A stretch of 64,000 nt of DNA from Rhizobium herbae (GCF_019511375.1 NZ_JAEUAO010000005.1:186001-250000); one strand, 5' to 3'; numbered from the stretch's first letter, positions 34,304 to 43,997 are shown. Notes: generated by a model from the sequence alone, not told the origin. Program-made: numbers and translations.

Positions 34304-35371
34304 ATGAAGCCCGCCTCGCAAACTTCGGCTCTCGGTTATTTCACCTGGGCCTTCATCACGACGGCGGCCGGTCTTGCGCTCGGCGCCTGGCTCGGGTGGG
34401 CCACGACCGGTACCCTGGGCGGCATGGCTACCGTCTTCTTCGTCTGTACGGTGCTTGCCGTGCTGGAAATCTCGCTTTCCTTCGACAACGCCATCGTCAA
34501 CGCCAACAAACTGAAGGAAATGACGCCGGTCTGGCAACACCGGTTCCTCACCTGGGGCATCGTGATCGCCGTCTTCGGCATGCGCATCATCTTCCCGCTG
34601 CTGATCGTGGTGATCGCCGCCAAGATCGGGCCGATCGATGCCGTGGTGCTGGCCGCCTCGCGTCCCGAGGAATACGCCCGCATCATGCACGAGGCGCATC
34701 TGCCGATTGCGGCGTTCGGCGGAACCTTCCTGATGATGGTCGGCCTGAAGTTCTTCTTCGACCACGAGAAGGACACCCACTGGATCGCGTCACTCGAACG
34801 CGGCATGTCACGCTTCGCGACGATCAAGGGCGTCGAAATCGCCTTCGTGCTCGTGTTGATCCTGGTGTTTTCCTCCTTCCTGCACGGAGAGGAAGCCACC
34901 ACCTTCGTCTATTGCTCCATCTACGGCCTCCTGACCTTTCTCGCGGTCGAGGTGGTTGGCGGGCTGCTTGATGCCTCGCAGCAGACGATGAGTGCTGCAG
35001 CAAGAGGTGGGCTCGGCGCTTTCATCTATCTTGAAGTGCTGGACGCCAGCTTCTCCTTCGACGGCGTGATCGGCGCCTTCGCGCTGACGCAGAACCTCTT
35101 CGTCATTGCCATCGGTCTCGGCATCGGCGCCATGTATGTGCGTTCGATGACGATCATGCTGGTCGAGAAGGGGACGCTTGCCGAATATCGTTACCTCGAG
35201 CACGGTGCCTTCTACGCGATCCTGATCCTGTCGGTGATCATGTATTGCCAGACGCTGGTGCATATTCCGGAGGTTATCACCGGTCTCGGCGGGGCGGCCC
35301 TGATCGGCATCTCGCTGTGGTCTTCGATCCGCCACAACAGGCGGCAACGCTCTGAACACGTCAACGCCTGA
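34304..35371 (+). CDS. DUF475/TerC-superfamily integral membrane protein
   Basis: This 355-residue polytopic protein has about nine helices. TerC-superfamily acidic motifs lie in two helices: EISLSFDNAIVNA (about 47-59) and EVLDASFSFDGVIGA (about 244-258). These paired Asp/Asn residues suggest metal-ion transport; TerC relatives export Mn(II) or are linked to tellurite resistance. A GGAGGT ribosome site lies 6 bases before the ATG. A 7-bp inverted repeat GCATGCC/GGCATGC stands at 34226-34245 upstream, a possible operator. A textbook terminator follows. Confidence 0.9.
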   Translation: MKPASQTSALGYFTWAFITTAAGLALGAWLGWATTGTLGGMATVFFVCTVLAVLEISLSFDNAIVNANKLKEMTPVWQHRFLTWGIVIAVFGMRIIFPLLIVVIAAKIGPIDAVVLAASRPEEYARIMHEAHLPIAAFGGTFLMMVGLKFFFDHEKDTHWIASLERGMSRFATIKGVEIAFVLVLILVFSSFLHGEEATTFVYCSIYGLLTFLAVEVVGGLLDASQQTMSAAARGGLGAFIYLEVLDASFSFDGVIGAFALTQNLFVIAIGLGIGAMYVRSMTIMLVEKGTLAEYRYLEHGAFYAILILSVIMYCQTLVHIPEVITGLGGAALIGISLWSSIRHNRRQRSEHVNA

Positions 35372-35387
35372 CGCTGTTGCGGCAACG

Positions 35388-35423
35388 AAAAGCCCGCCAA
35401 TCCTTGGGATTGGCGGGCTTTTT
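35388..35423 (+). terminator. Rho-independent terminator after the DUF475 gene
   Basis: A perfect stem AAAAGCCCGCCAATCC with its complement around a TTGG-type loop is followed by TTTTT. It is strong and works in both directions, so it also serves the small minus-strand gene at 35476. Confidence 0.93.
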
Positions 35424-35475
35424 CATTCGGATTGCAGCAGCTGAACGGCAGCGCGCAATATTTCAGGCTTTGGTG

Positions 35476-35646
35476 TTAGCGGTGCTTCACGGAGTTGAAG
35501 TTCTTCGGATCGATACCGAGAGTGTAGAGATCGCGGTCCAGCGGACGGCGGTGGCCTTCAACAGCCGCGGCTGCGGCCGTGGCCGCGCCAAAGATGGCGA
35601 TGGCATTACCGAAGAAGCCTCGGGCAGGTTTACGAAGGGCGGACAT
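35476..35646 (-). CDS. Small conserved-looking protein, 56 residues
   Basis: The minus strand from the ATG at 35646 to the TAA at 35476 encodes MSALRKPARGFFGNAIAIFG, an Ala run (ATAAAAAVEG), then HRRPLDRDLYTLGIDPKNF and a short basic end. A short hydrophobic/Ala-rich helix follows a basic N-terminus, and the C-terminal half has the patterned, polar make-up of a real protein. It is too short for most ORF filters. A shared terminator follows. GGAAAG lies about 13 bases upstream of the ATG and is a weak ribosome site. I cannot name a function. Confidence 0.65.
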   Translation of the reverse strand: MSALRKPARGFFGNAIAIFGAATAAAAAVEGHRRPLDRDLYTLGIDPKNFNSVKHR

Positions 35647-35755
35647 CTCTTTTACTCACTTTCCGGTTGGTTGATCGTGTTTCATTCGATGAGTGGAAGA
35701 TGATCCTTTGGGCATCGCTTTACAATGCACAGGAATTCATCCCAGCCATGCAAAT

Positions 35756-35790
35756 AGGAAAGGCCCGGTTAACATCAGCTAACCGGGCCC
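35756..35790 (-). terminator. Terminator of the tctCBA operon
   Basis: On the minus strand GGCCCGGTTA pairs with TAACCGGGCC around an 8-base loop, followed by TTTCC, 28 bases after the tctA stop. Confidence 0.82.
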
Positions 35791-35817
35791 TTCGCTCAGA
35801 CGGTCTTGGGAGGAACG

Positions 35818-37335
35818 TCAGTCTTCGCTTGCTGCCAGCTGGGCCAGGACTTCTCCACGACCACGCGCCCGCAGGATCAAGGGGATGATCAGGGCGGCGG
35901 CCGCAATCACCAGCAGCACGGCGGCGATCGGCGAGGTGAACAGCACCGTCACATCGCCTTGGCTGATCGACAGTGCCCGGCGAAGTTGCTGTTCGGCGAG
36001 CGGGCCGAGGATCAGGCCGACGACGACAGGGGCGATCGGATAGCCGAAGATGCGCATGACATAGCCGAGGACACCGAAGGCGAGCAGCATGCCGAGTTCG
36101 AACACCGATGGATTGGCGCCGATGGTGCCGAGCGTCGCAAACAGGAGAATGCCGGCATAGAGCCAGGGTTTCGGGATCGTCAGGAGCTTCACCCAGAGAC
36201 CAACCAACGGCAGGTTCAGCACAAGCAGCATGAAGTTGGCGATCAGCAGGCTGGCGATCAGGCCCCAGACGAGCTGCGGGTTGGTCGCGAACAAGAGCGG
36301 ACCGGGCTGCAGGCCGTACTGCTGGAAGCCGGCCAGCATGATAGCCGCCGTTGCCGTCGTCGGCAGGCCTAGCGTCAGGAGCGGCACCAGCGTGCCGGCA
36401 GCCGAGGCATTGTTGGCCGCTTCGGGACCGGCTACACCCTCGATGGCGCCGTTGCCGAATTCTTCCGGATGGTTGGTCAGCCGCTTTTCGGTGGCATAGG
36501 AGAGGAACGTGCCGATCTCGGCGCCGCCCGCCGGCATCGCGCCGATCGGGAAGCCGATCGCCGTGCCGCGCAGCCACGGCTTCCAGGAGCGCGCCCAATC
36601 CTGGGCGTTCATCCAGACGGATCCCTTGACCGCTTCGACCTTGTCCGGGCCGAGGTCGCCTTGTGCCGCGATATAGAGCGATTCGCCGATGGCGAACATC
36701 GCGACCGCCAGTGTCGTCACCTCGATTCCGTCGAGCAGGTCGGGAATGCCGAAGCTCATGCGCGTCTGGCCGGTCAGCTGGTCGATGCCGACGATGGCGA
36801 GCGCAAAGCCGATGAACAGCGACGTCAGCCCGCGCAGCGTCGAATCGCCGAAGGCCGAGGAAACCGTGACGAAGGCAAGCACCATCAGCGCAAAATATTC
36901 GCGCGGGCCGAAAACCAGCGCCAGCTTGACGACGTAAGGCGCAATCAAGGCCAGCGCCATGGTTGCGATCAGGCCGGCGACGAAGGAACCGATCGCGGCT
37001 GTCGCCAATGCCGGTCCGCCGCGCCCGGCCCGGGCCATCTTGTTTCCCTCGAGTGCGGTGACGATCGACGAGCTTTCACCCGGGGTGTTCAGGAGGATCG
37101 AAGTGGTCGAGCCGCCATACATGCCGCCATAATAGATGCCGGCGAACATGATCAGCGAGCCGCCCGGATCGAGCTTGTAGGTCACCGGCAGGAGCAGCGC
37201 CACGGTGAGCGCCGGGCCGATGCCGGGAAGAACCCCGACGGCTGTGCCGAGCGTCACGCCGATCAGCGCGTAGAGGAGGTTCATGGGCTGGGCGGCGACA
37301 AGCAGGCCCTGCAGCAGGAAATCGAATGTGTTCAT
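35818..37335 (-). CDS. tctA: Tripartite tricarboxylate transporter large permease TctA
   Basis: This 505-residue protein with about 11-12 helices has the TctA signatures [20 protein letters not shown] (about 37-56) and [49 protein letters not shown] and [17 protein letters not shown] follow. It forms the proton- or sodium-coupled pore with TctB and takes substrate from periplasmic TctC. The substrate is a tricarboxylate or related acid, not determinable here. It follows tctB by 9 bases. Confidence 0.95.
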   Translation of the reverse strand: MNTFDFLLQGLLVAAQPMNLLYALIGVTLGTAVGVLPGIGPALTVALLLPVTYKLDPGGSLIMFAGIYYGGMYGGSTTSILLNTPGESSSIVTALEGNKMARAGRGGPALATAAIGSFVAGLIATMALALIAPYVVKLALVFGPREYFALMVLAFVTVSSAFGDSTLRGLTSLFIGFALAIVGIDQLTGQTRMSFGIPDLLDGIEVTTLAVAMFAIGESLYIAAQGDLGPDKVEAVKGSVWMNAQDWARSWKPWLRGTAIGFPIGAMPAGGAEIGTFLSYATEKRLTNHPEEFGNGAIEGVAGPEAANNASAAGTLVPLLTLGLPTTATAAIMLAGFQQYGLQPGPLLFATNPQLVWGLIASLLIANFMLLVLNLPLVGLWVKLLTIPKPWLYAGILLFATLGTIGANPSVFELGMLLAFGVLGYVMRIFGYPIAPVVVGLILGPLAEQQLRRALSISQGDVTVLFTSPIAAVLLVIAAAALIIPLILRARGRGEVLAQLAASED

Positions 37336-37344
37336 GTCAGGGCC

Positions 37345-37836
37345 TTACCAAAACAGGTGTTCGAGCGGACCGGCGGGCAGCGACAATTGCAACAGCCCGG
37401 CAAAGATCAGCCAGACGCCAAGACAGATGAGGATACCGAGCGGAATCGTCATCCACAGCTTGCGCTTGCCGAAGGCCGCTGCCGTTGCGGCAAAGAGCAC
37501 ACCCGTGGCGATCGAGAACCCCGCCGTTTTCAGAAGCAGCATCTGCAAGGCCAGGCCGCCGACGATCCAGACGACCGGAGCGACTTCCTGGCGATCGCGC
37601 GCCGGGAAATCACCGCGCAGGGCCTCAAAAACGGTCCAGACCGCCAGTATCAGCAAGCCGCCGGCGATCACGAAGGGCGTGGTGGCCGGGCCGATGCCGG
37701 AATAGCCGCCCATGCTCGCAAGCCGTGACGCATCCCAGTAGATCAGGCCGCCGAGGGCCGCGAGGAAGACGGCGATGACAAGCGCCGCCTTGTCAGGGCG
37801 GCGCGTTTCCGTCGAAGGGGTGTGGCCCTTGCTCAT
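37345..37836 (-). CDS. tctB: Tripartite tricarboxylate transporter small subunit TctB
   Basis: This 163-residue protein has four predicted helices, the TctB size and pattern (for example AALVIAVFLAALGGLIYWDAS and TTPFVIAGGLLILAVWTVFEAL). It overlaps tctC by 4 bases and is the membrane partner of TctA. Confidence 0.9.
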   Translation of the reverse strand: MSKGHTPSTETRRPDKAALVIAVFLAALGGLIYWDASRLASMGGYSGIGPATTPFVIAGGLLILAVWTVFEALRGDFPARDRQEVAPVVWIVGGLALQMLLLKTAGFSIATGVLFAATAAAFGKRKLWMTIPLGILICLGVWLIFAGLLQLSLPAGPLEHLFW

Positions 37837-38777
37837 TTTACCAGACCAATGTCCTTGAGGACGGTTTCGGTTGCCGAAATGTCCTTGGCGAGCTGCTCCT
37901 TGAAGGCATCACCGGCCAGATAGGTATCCTGCCAGCCCTTGGTCTTCAGGGTTTCCTGCCAGCTGGCGGACTTGACCATTTTCTCGATGTCGGCCGAAAC
38001 GGCAGCCTTCTGCTCGTCGGTCAGGCCGGGAGCGGCGGCAACCATGCGCCAGTTCTGAACCACCACGTCGAGGCCGCTTTCCTTGATGGTCGGCGCATCG
38101 ACGCCGGCAATGCGCTCGGCGCTTGAAACGGCGAGAAGACGCAGCGTGCCGGACTTCACCTGGCTTTCGAATTCGCCGTAGCCGGAAATGCCGGCCGTTA
38201 CCTGGCTGCCGAGAATGGCGGCCAGCGCTTCGCCACCGCCGGAGAAGGCGATGTAGTTGATCTTGGTCGGGTCCACGCCCGCAGCCTTGGCGATCAGGCC
38301 GACAGCGATATGGTCGGTGCCGCCGGCCGAGCCGCCACCCCAGGAGACTGCGCCCGGATCCTTCTTCAGCGCCTCGACGAGATCGCCGAAGGACTTCAGC
38401 GGTGAATCCGCCGGCACGACGATGGCTTCGTATTCGCCGGTCAGGCGAGCGATCGGGGTGACATCATTCAACGTCACCGGCGAGTTGTTGGTCAGGATTG
38501 CGCCGACCATGACGTAGCCGCCGACGATCAGGGCATTCGGATTGCCCTTCGACTGGCTGGCGAACTGTGCAAGGCCGATGGTACCGCCGGCGCCGGGTAC
38601 GTTCTGCACCTGGACGTTGCCGGAGATGCCTTCCTGCTGCATCACGGTCTGGATCGAGCGCGCGGTCTGGTCCCAGCCGCCGCCGGGGTTCGCCGGGGCG
38701 ATGATGGTGTAGTCAGCGGCAAAAGCCGGCAGGGCAAGAGCACCGGCGAGAATGGATGCCAGAAAAAACTGTTTCAA
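37833..38777 (-). CDS. tctC: Tripartite tricarboxylate transporter binding protein TctC
   Basis: This 314-residue periplasmic protein has a Sec signal of about 20 residues ([20 protein letters not shown]). It carries the TctC/Bug-family opening [21 protein letters not shown], the GGTIGLAQF loop and the [15 protein letters not shown] ligand segment. It is the first gene of tctCBA. No hairpin follows it, as tctB overlaps directly. Confidence 0.95.
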   Translation of the reverse strand: MKQFFLASILAGALALPAFAADYTIIAPANPGGGWDQTARSIQTVMQQEGISGNVQVQNVPGAGGTIGLAQFASQSKGNPNALIVGGYVMVGAILTNNSPVTLNDVTPIARLTGEYEAIVVPADSPLKSFGDLVEALKKDPGAVSWGGGSAGGTDHIAVGLIAKAAGVDPTKINYIAFSGGGEALAAILGSQVTAGISGYGEFESQVKSGTLRLLAVSSAERIAGVDAPTIKESGLDVVVQNWRMVAAAPGLTDEQKAAVSADIEKMVKSASWQETLKTKGWQDTYLAGDAFKEQLAKDISATETVLKDIGLVK

Positions 38778-39033
38778 GATTAGTCCTCCGTCAGGCGCGC
38801 TCCTTGATCTGGCGCGCAGTGTTCATCTTTGCGGACGGGGGTGGCTCACTCTTAATCGGACGCGTTCGCTTCCTCAGCAGAACGACGTCGGGTCTGGTGA
38901 AACTCCTCCCATTCGCCTCGATCATCCGCCTCCACGGACGATGAAGAACTGCAAGGCACCATAAAAAGCTGTCATCTACCTGACATCGAACGGAACCCTG
39001 CCGGATTAATCTCCGCTAATTTTTCTGCTTCGT

Positions 39034-40101
39034 CTACTGGAGCCGCAAAACTTCGTTCCACCGGGCGATCAGCCGCGCCCGCTTGACCTGATCGAGGTAA
39101 ACCATCAGCCCGGGACTGACCGGAACCGGTCGCAACTGCCCGCCGAGCATTTCCCGCATCGTATTGGCCGTGTTGGCGCCCGCAACGTCCGGACTGACGG
39201 CGGGGATCTGCAACTCGCGCGCCATGATCGTCTGGCCTTCCTTCGACATGAAGAATTCCAGATAGCGCCGGCCGAGATCGGGCGAGGCGGCCGCCTGCGG
39301 CACCAGCCCGATGCGCGACATGACGACGGTATAATCGCGCGGCAGGACGATGCCGACATCCGGGTGACGCGAGGCCCAGTCGGCGGCATAGGAGCCGAGA
39401 ATATTGTAGCCGAGAACAAAGCGGCCGTCGGAGACCCGCTCGAGAATGGCCGAACTGGTGGAATACAGCTTGACGCCGGCAGCACCCATCATCTGGATCA
39501 CCGACCAGATGTCGCCGAACTGCTCCTGGTCGCGCGCCATGAACAGGAAGCCGACGCCGGACCGCTCGATATCATAGGTGCCGATCTTTCCATAAACGCC
39601 GCTGCCGTGGCGCTTCAGATAATCCACGAACTCGGCCCGCGTGGAGGGCGGCTTCTCTTTTGTGAAACTCGGCTTGTGATAGACGAAGACCGCCGGTTCG
39701 AATGTCAGCGCGTAGGCCGTGTTGCGCCAATTGGCCCAGCCCGGCCAGCGGGCGCTCATCGGCAGGTCGCTGCGCTGGGCATAGCCGTCATTGCTAAGCT
39801 TGACCTGCAGGTCCATCGCCGAGGAAAAGGCGAAATCAGCGGTCTTTTCGCCTGTGTCGGTCTCCTTGACAATCCGGTCGTAGATCTCGCCGGTCAGCAT
39901 ATCTTCGTAGCGCACCGCCACATCCGGATTGGCTTTCTGGAAACCGACGATCATCGGTCGCGCCAGCGGTTCGTCGAGCGAGGAATAGACGATGACGGTC
40001 GGGGCGTCCGGGTTGCCCGAGAGCGCCGGAAACACGACCGGCTCGGCGGTGACAGGCAGGGAAAATCCGCAGAGAAAACTGAGACACAGAAGCAAACGCA
40101 T
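39034..40101 (-). CDS. Orphan periplasmic solute-binding protein divergent from tctDE
   Basis: This 355-residue type 2 periplasmic binding protein (iron/phosphate-class fold, ABC-type) has a signal peptide MRLLLCLSFLCGFSLPVTA. The first strand is APTVIVYSSLDEPLARPMIVGFQKANPDV and the C-terminal helix follows LEFFMSKEGQTIMARE. No permease or ATPase is nearby. It is divergent from the tctDE two-component genes with 77 bases between starts, so it may be a sensing partner of TctE. A GTG at 40134 is an alternative start, adding 11 residues; neither start has a good ribosome site. Confidence 0.82.
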   Translation of the reverse strand: MRLLLCLSFLCGFSLPVTAEPVVFPALSGNPDAPTVIVYSSLDEPLARPMIVGFQKANPDVAVRYEDMLTGEIYDRIVKETDTGEKTADFAFSSAMDLQVKLSNDGYAQRSDLPMSARWPGWANWRNTAYALTFEPAVFVYHKPSFTKEKPPSTRAEFVDYLKRHGSGVYGKIGTYDIERSGVGFLFMARDQEQFGDIWSVIQMMGAAGVKLYSTSSAILERVSDGRFVLGYNILGSYAADWASRHPDVGIVLPRDYTVVMSRIGLVPQAAASPDLGRRYLEFFMSKEGQTIMARELQIPAVSPDVAGANTANTMREMLGGQLRPVPVSPGLMVYLDQVKRARLIARWNEVLRLQ

Positions 40102-40178
40102 AAAACGATATTGCCGCAGCCCCGGGCCGTTCACAAGCCGGATGACGGCCGCTAGAGTGCATCAGGGAGACAGCGGAT

Positions 40179-40853
40179 TTGCGGATATTACTGGTCGAAG
40201 ACAATACGGCGCTTGCGGAAGGGCTTGTCGCCATCCTGCGCGGCAGCGGCTATGCGGTCGATGTCGTCGGCGACGGCGCGTCGGCCGATGCCGTGGCCGC
40301 GACCGAAAATTTCGATCTTGTCATCCTCGACCTGACCCTGCCGGAAATGGACGGCCTCGACGTGTTGCGCTCGATGCGCGCGCGGCAGAACAAGGCGGCG
40401 GTGCTCATCCTCACTGCGCGAGGCACACAGGAGGAGAAGATCCGCGGCCTCGATCTCGGCGCCGATGACTACATGATCAAGCCCTTCGACGTCAGCGAGT
40501 TCGAGGCTCGCGTCCGCGTGCTCTTGCGCCGGCAGGCGGGGCTTCGCTCCTCCCTCGTCAGCTACGGCAAGATCTCGTTCGACCTCAACTCCCGCACCTT
40601 TTCCGCCGGCGGCGTCACCGTCGATATTCCGGCCCGTGAGCTTGGCCTGCTTGAAATCCTGTTCATGCGGGCCGGAAAGGTCGTCGCCAAGGAAGCGATC
40701 ATCCAGTCGCTGACCGCCTTCGACGACGACCTGAGCGCCAATGCGATCGAGCAATATGTCAGCCGGCTGCGCAAGCGGCTTGGCCCCCACGGTCTGACGG
40801 TCCGCACGGCGCGCGGCATCGGCTACTATCTCGACAAGATGGCGGACGCCTGA
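40179..40853 (+). CDS. tctD: OmpR-family response regulator TctD
   Basis: This 224-residue regulator has a receiver domain with the phospho-acceptor at D51 (VILDLTLPEMDG), switch T79 and K101. An OmpR-type winged helix follows (about 125-220, ending LRKRLGPHGLTVRTARGIGYYL). The start codon is TTG at 40179 with GGGAG about 10 bases before it; no ATG is available near the conserved RILLVEDN. The stop overlaps the kinase start (TGATGG). It probably controls tctCBA, as TctD does in enterobacteria. Confidence 0.93.
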   Translation: MRILLVEDNTALAEGLVAILRGSGYAVDVVGDGASADAVAATENFDLVILDLTLPEMDGLDVLRSMRARQNKAAVLILTARGTQEEKIRGLDLGADDYMIKPFDVSEFEARVRVLLRRQAGLRSSLVSYGKISFDLNSRTFSAGGVTVDIPARELGLLEILFMRAGKVVAKEAIIQSLTAFDDDLSANAIEQYVSRLRKRLGPHGLTVRTARGIGYYLDKMADA

Positions 40854-42244
40854 TGGCGCGGGCCGCCTATTCGCTGCGTCGCAGGCTGCTTGCCTGGCTG
40901 CTGATCTCGACGGTGGTCATCGGATGCCTCGCCCTGATCGATACCTATCGCGAGGCGGTGAAGACGGCAAACGTCGTCTCCGATCGTGTGCTTGCCGGCT
41001 CGGCGCTGGCGATTGCCGAGCGGGTCGTGGTTGCGGAAGACGGTTCGCTCGAGGTGGACATTCCCTATGTCGCGCTGGAAATGCTGACCTCGGCGGCACA
41101 GGACCGTGTGTTCTACCGCGTCGACGGGCCGCCCGGCCGGTTCATCACCGGCTACCAGAACCTGCCGTCGATCACCGACATGAAGGGGCAGTCCGCGGTC
41201 TATGCCGACGCGCAGTTCCGCGGCGAGCCGATCCGCGTCGCGGCGCTGGAACGCTCTGCCTCGACCGGCATCAACTCCGTCCCCTTCGTCGTCACCGTTG
41301 CCGAGACGACCATCGCGCGGCGGCAATTGACGCAGGCCATTCTGTTGCGATCGGCATTGCGCCTCTTGATGATGATCCTTGGCGCGGCGGCGATCGTCTG
41401 GATCGCGGTGACCTTTTCGCTGCGGCCGCTCTATCGTCTGGGAGACGCCATTGCCGAGCGCAATCCAGACGATCTGCACCCGATCGAGCAATCGGTGCCG
41501 AGCGAAGTCGAGGGGCTGGTCGAGACGGTCAATTCCTTCATGGTGCGGCTGCAATCGGCCCTCGATGCGCTCCGGCATTTCTCCGGCAATGCCAGCCACC
41601 AGTTGCGCACGCCGCTCGCAATCATCCGCACCCAGCTTGCCCTTTCCAACCGCGCTGCGACGCTGGAGGAGGCGCAGGCCGCAGCGCGCAAGAGCGACGA
41701 GGCCGTAGCCCATGCCGAACGCATCCTCGCGCAACTGCTGCTGATGGCCAAGATCGATGCCGCCGGCTCGAAGGAGCCGCAGCCCGTGGAGATCATCGAC
41801 CTGATGGCATTGGCGCAGGAGATCACCGGCGATCGGGTGCCCGGCGCTGGCGACGCAGGCGTCGATCTCGGTTTCGAAGGTGAGGGCAGGGTGCTGATCC
41901 GCGCCGAGCCTCTCCTGATCGGCGAACTCCTGCGCAACCTGATCGAAAACGCCATCGCCTATGCCGGCAAGGGTGCGGAAGTGACCGTTCGCGTCGGAAC
42001 CGAAGACGACACCGTCCGCCTCGACGTCGAAGACAATGGCCCGGGTATCCCGCCGGAGAAGCGGCAGGTCGTGCGCCAGCGTTTCGCGCGCGGCGGGCGC
42101 GGCGAAGCACCGGGAATGGGGTTGGGACTTCCGATCGTCGAAGAAATCGCCGGTCTGTTCGGCGGACATCTCTCGCTGGGCGAAGGGCCGGATGGCCAGG
42201 GGCTGAAGGCCTCCGTGACATTTCCGGCCGCTGGCTCGTCCTAG
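40853..42244 (+). CDS. tctE: Sensor histidine kinase TctE
   Basis: This 463-residue membrane kinase has helix 1 at about residues 13-31 and a periplasmic 2CSK_N-type sensor domain of about 130 residues (40-160). Helix 2 is near 165-185, followed by HAMP and HisKA with H249 in GNASHQLRTPL. The HATPase domain has N (NLIENAIAYA), G1 (DVEDNGPGIP) and G2 (GMGLGLPI) boxes. It senses a periplasmic acid, perhaps via the orphan binding protein. It is co-translated with tctD. Confidence 0.92.
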   Translation: MARAAYSLRRRLLAWLLISTVVIGCLALIDTYREAVKTANVVSDRVLAGSALAIAERVVVAEDGSLEVDIPYVALEMLTSAAQDRVFYRVDGPPGRFITGYQNLPSITDMKGQSAVYADAQFRGEPIRVAALERSASTGINSVPFVVTVAETTIARRQLTQAILLRSALRLLMMILGAAAIVWIAVTFSLRPLYRLGDAIAERNPDDLHPIEQSVPSEVEGLVETVNSFMVRLQSALDALRHFSGNASHQLRTPLAIIRTQLALSNRAATLEEAQAAARKSDEAVAHAERILAQLLLMAKIDAAGSKEPQPVEIIDLMALAQEITGDRVPGAGDAGVDLGFEGEGRVLIRAEPLLIGELLRNLIENAIAYAGKGAEVTVRVGTEDDTVRLDVEDNGPGIPPEKRQVVRQRFARGGRGEAPGMGLGLPIVEEIAGLFGGHLSLGEGPDGQGLKASVTFPAAGSS

Positions 42245-42363
42245 CGTTGGCGACCCGTCATCAGCGAGGACGTTTCACGGGTCTGAACGAGAAGGATCGC
42301 GCTCCAGATCATCTGGACAAGACTGCGATCAGACGGGTTCGACAGCTTGCGCTGCGAGAACAT
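42241..42363 (-). CDS. Candidate small protein, 40 residues
   Basis: From the ATG at 42363 the minus strand reads MFSQRKLSNPSDRSLVQM, then an IWSAILLVQ hydrophobic stretch and a polar end. GGAG sits 6 bases before the ATG. The stop overlaps the end of tctE by 3 bases. The amphipathic make-up and good ribosome site favour a real gene, but it is short and unrecognised. Confidence 0.45.
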   Translation of the reverse strand: MFSQRKLSNPSDRSLVQMIWSAILLVQTRETSSLMTGRQR

Positions 42364-42750
42364 GATAAGCTCCATGGGATTGTTGCGAGCGCCTGATAGC
42401 ACGCCGACAGGTATTTCGCCAGGGCGCGGAAGGCAAATCTGCCTTGCGCAGCAAGCATGGCAGATAAATTTGAATTCATGTTGGCTTTATACATTACGAC
42501 AAAAGTAAAAAATCAGAACCATCTTTTCATAATCGTTGGTAATGACCTTTTGATTCAATGACTTGCTTGGGTAGAGGCCGGCCGGATGCCGCAGCTTTTT
42601 CAGGCCGGCCATTGCCGGCGTCTTACCGATCTTTTGCTTGTAGGGGACCACTGTAGTGTGCGGCCATGGCCCGTCCTCCTTTGCCTTTGGTCCAAATGGC
42701 TTTTCGCGTCTTCCCATGCGATGGTGCGCGAAAACAGACGGGAGAAGATC
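42364..42750. other. Intergenic region before acuI
   Basis: This roughly 390-base stretch contains an AT-rich part (about 42460-42560) and the acuI leader. An inverted repeat GGCCGGCC occurs twice around 42578-42608. I see no gene in it that I can support. The minus-strand open frame here lacks family features. Confidence 0.5.
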
Positions 42751-43746
42751 ATGGCGGATCGTTTCAGGGCACTTGTGATCGAGGAACGCGACGGCAAGCC
42801 GGTCAGCGGCTTCAAGGACCTGACATTGTCGGACCTGCCGGATCATGACGTGCTGGTCGAGGTGCTGTTTTCGACGCTCAATTACAAGGATGGCCTCGCC
42901 ATTTCCGGCAGGGGCCGCATCGCCCGTCGTCTGCCAATGGTTGCAGGCGTCGATCTCGCAGGCATCGTCGTCTCATCCCGCAATCCGGACTGGAAGCCGG
43001 GCGACAAGGTCGTCGTCAACGGCTGGGGCATGTCCGAAACCGAATGGGGCGGCTATACCCGCTTTCAACGGCTGAAGCCGGAATGGCTGACACGCCTGCC
43101 GGATGGCTTCAGTCTCGAGCAAAGCATGGCGATCGGCACTGCCGGCTATACCGCGGCCCTGGCCATTGACGCACTCGAACGCTGGGGAAAGATCAGGACG
43201 GACGATCGCGAGGTTCTCGTGACCGGCGCCGCAGGCGGCGTCGGCTCGGTCGCCGTCGCGCTGCTTGCCAGACGCGGCTACAGGGCGACGGCATCGACGG
43301 GGCGCCCGGAAACCCACGACTATCTTGCGACGCTCGGTGCAACCGCCTTTGTCGACCGTGCCGAACTGGCAGTGAAAGGTGGCGCACTGCAGAAGGAGCG
43401 CTGGGCCGGTGCCATCGATTCCGTCGGTTCGGCGACGCTTGCCAATGTGCTGGCGCAGACCGTCCAGAACGGCGCGGTGGCGGCCTGCGGCCTCGCCGGT
43501 GGCGCCGACCTGCCCGCAACCGTGATGCCGCACATCCTGCGCGGCGTGGCATTGCTCGGCATCAATTCGGTGACGGCGCCGCATGCGGAGCGCGACAAGG
43601 CCTGGGCGATCCTTGCAGAAAGCCTCGATCGCGCACTTCTGGCATCGATGACGACGGTCGAGCCGCTGTCGAACCTGCCGCAATTGGCAGAGGACATCGT
43701 CGCCGGAAAGATCCGCGGCCGCGTCGTCATCGATGTGACGCGCTGA
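42751..43746 (+). CDS. acuI: Acrylyl-CoA reductase AcuI-type quinone oxidoreductase
   Basis: This 331-residue zinc-free MDR protein of the YhdH/AcuI group has the substrate loop LNYKDGLAISGRGRIARRLPMVAGVDLAG (about 43-71). The NADPH fold is TGAAGGVGSVAVALLARRGY with TGRPE providing the 2'-phosphate contact. The family reduces acryloyl-CoA to propionyl-CoA with NADPH, detoxifying a reactive thioester. GGGAG at 42740-42744 fits the ATG at 42751; the longer frame upstream is unrelated. It appears monocistronic. Confidence 0.9.
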   Translation: MADRFRALVIEERDGKPVSGFKDLTLSDLPDHDVLVEVLFSTLNYKDGLAISGRGRIARRLPMVAGVDLAGIVVSSRNPDWKPGDKVVVNGWGMSETEWGGYTRFQRLKPEWLTRLPDGFSLEQSMAIGTAGYTAALAIDALERWGKIRTDDREVLVTGAAGGVGSVAVALLARRGYRATASTGRPETHDYLATLGATAFVDRAELAVKGGALQKERWAGAIDSVGSATLANVLAQTVQNGAVAACGLAGGADLPATVMPHILRGVALLGINSVTAPHAERDKAWAILAESLDRALLASMTTVEPLSNLPQLAEDIVAGKIRGRVVIDVTR

Positions 43747-43841
43747 TCGATAGGGACCCGTTCACGTCTCAGAGCCCTTCTGCCGTTCCTCATCCGTCAA
43801 ATGCCCAAGGGTGGTGCATAGCCGCTCATTGTGCATCCTGT

Positions 43842-43880
43842 CGCGCGCCTTTTGATGGAGAGCCTGAAGCAAGGCGCGCG
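43842..43880 (+). terminator. Terminator-like hairpin after acuI
   Basis: A perfect 10-bp stem (CGCGCGCCTT / AAGGCGCGCG) around a 19-base loop, followed by ATTTTCT, lies 95 bases after the acuI stop. Confidence 0.6.
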
Positions 43881-43997
43881 ATTTTCTACCAAAAAGCTCT
43901 ATTTTTCTCCCGAACCCGCCACATATGGCAGTTTATGCCCCGACGAAGGTCGGTCGCCATGGGAGAAATTGTGACGCAGTTTCAAGGGAGAAGTATC

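Noticed and set aside
42487..42846. Minus-strand 119-codon frame before acuI
   Set aside because: It overlaps the start of acuI, and its middle has no ribosome site or family pattern.
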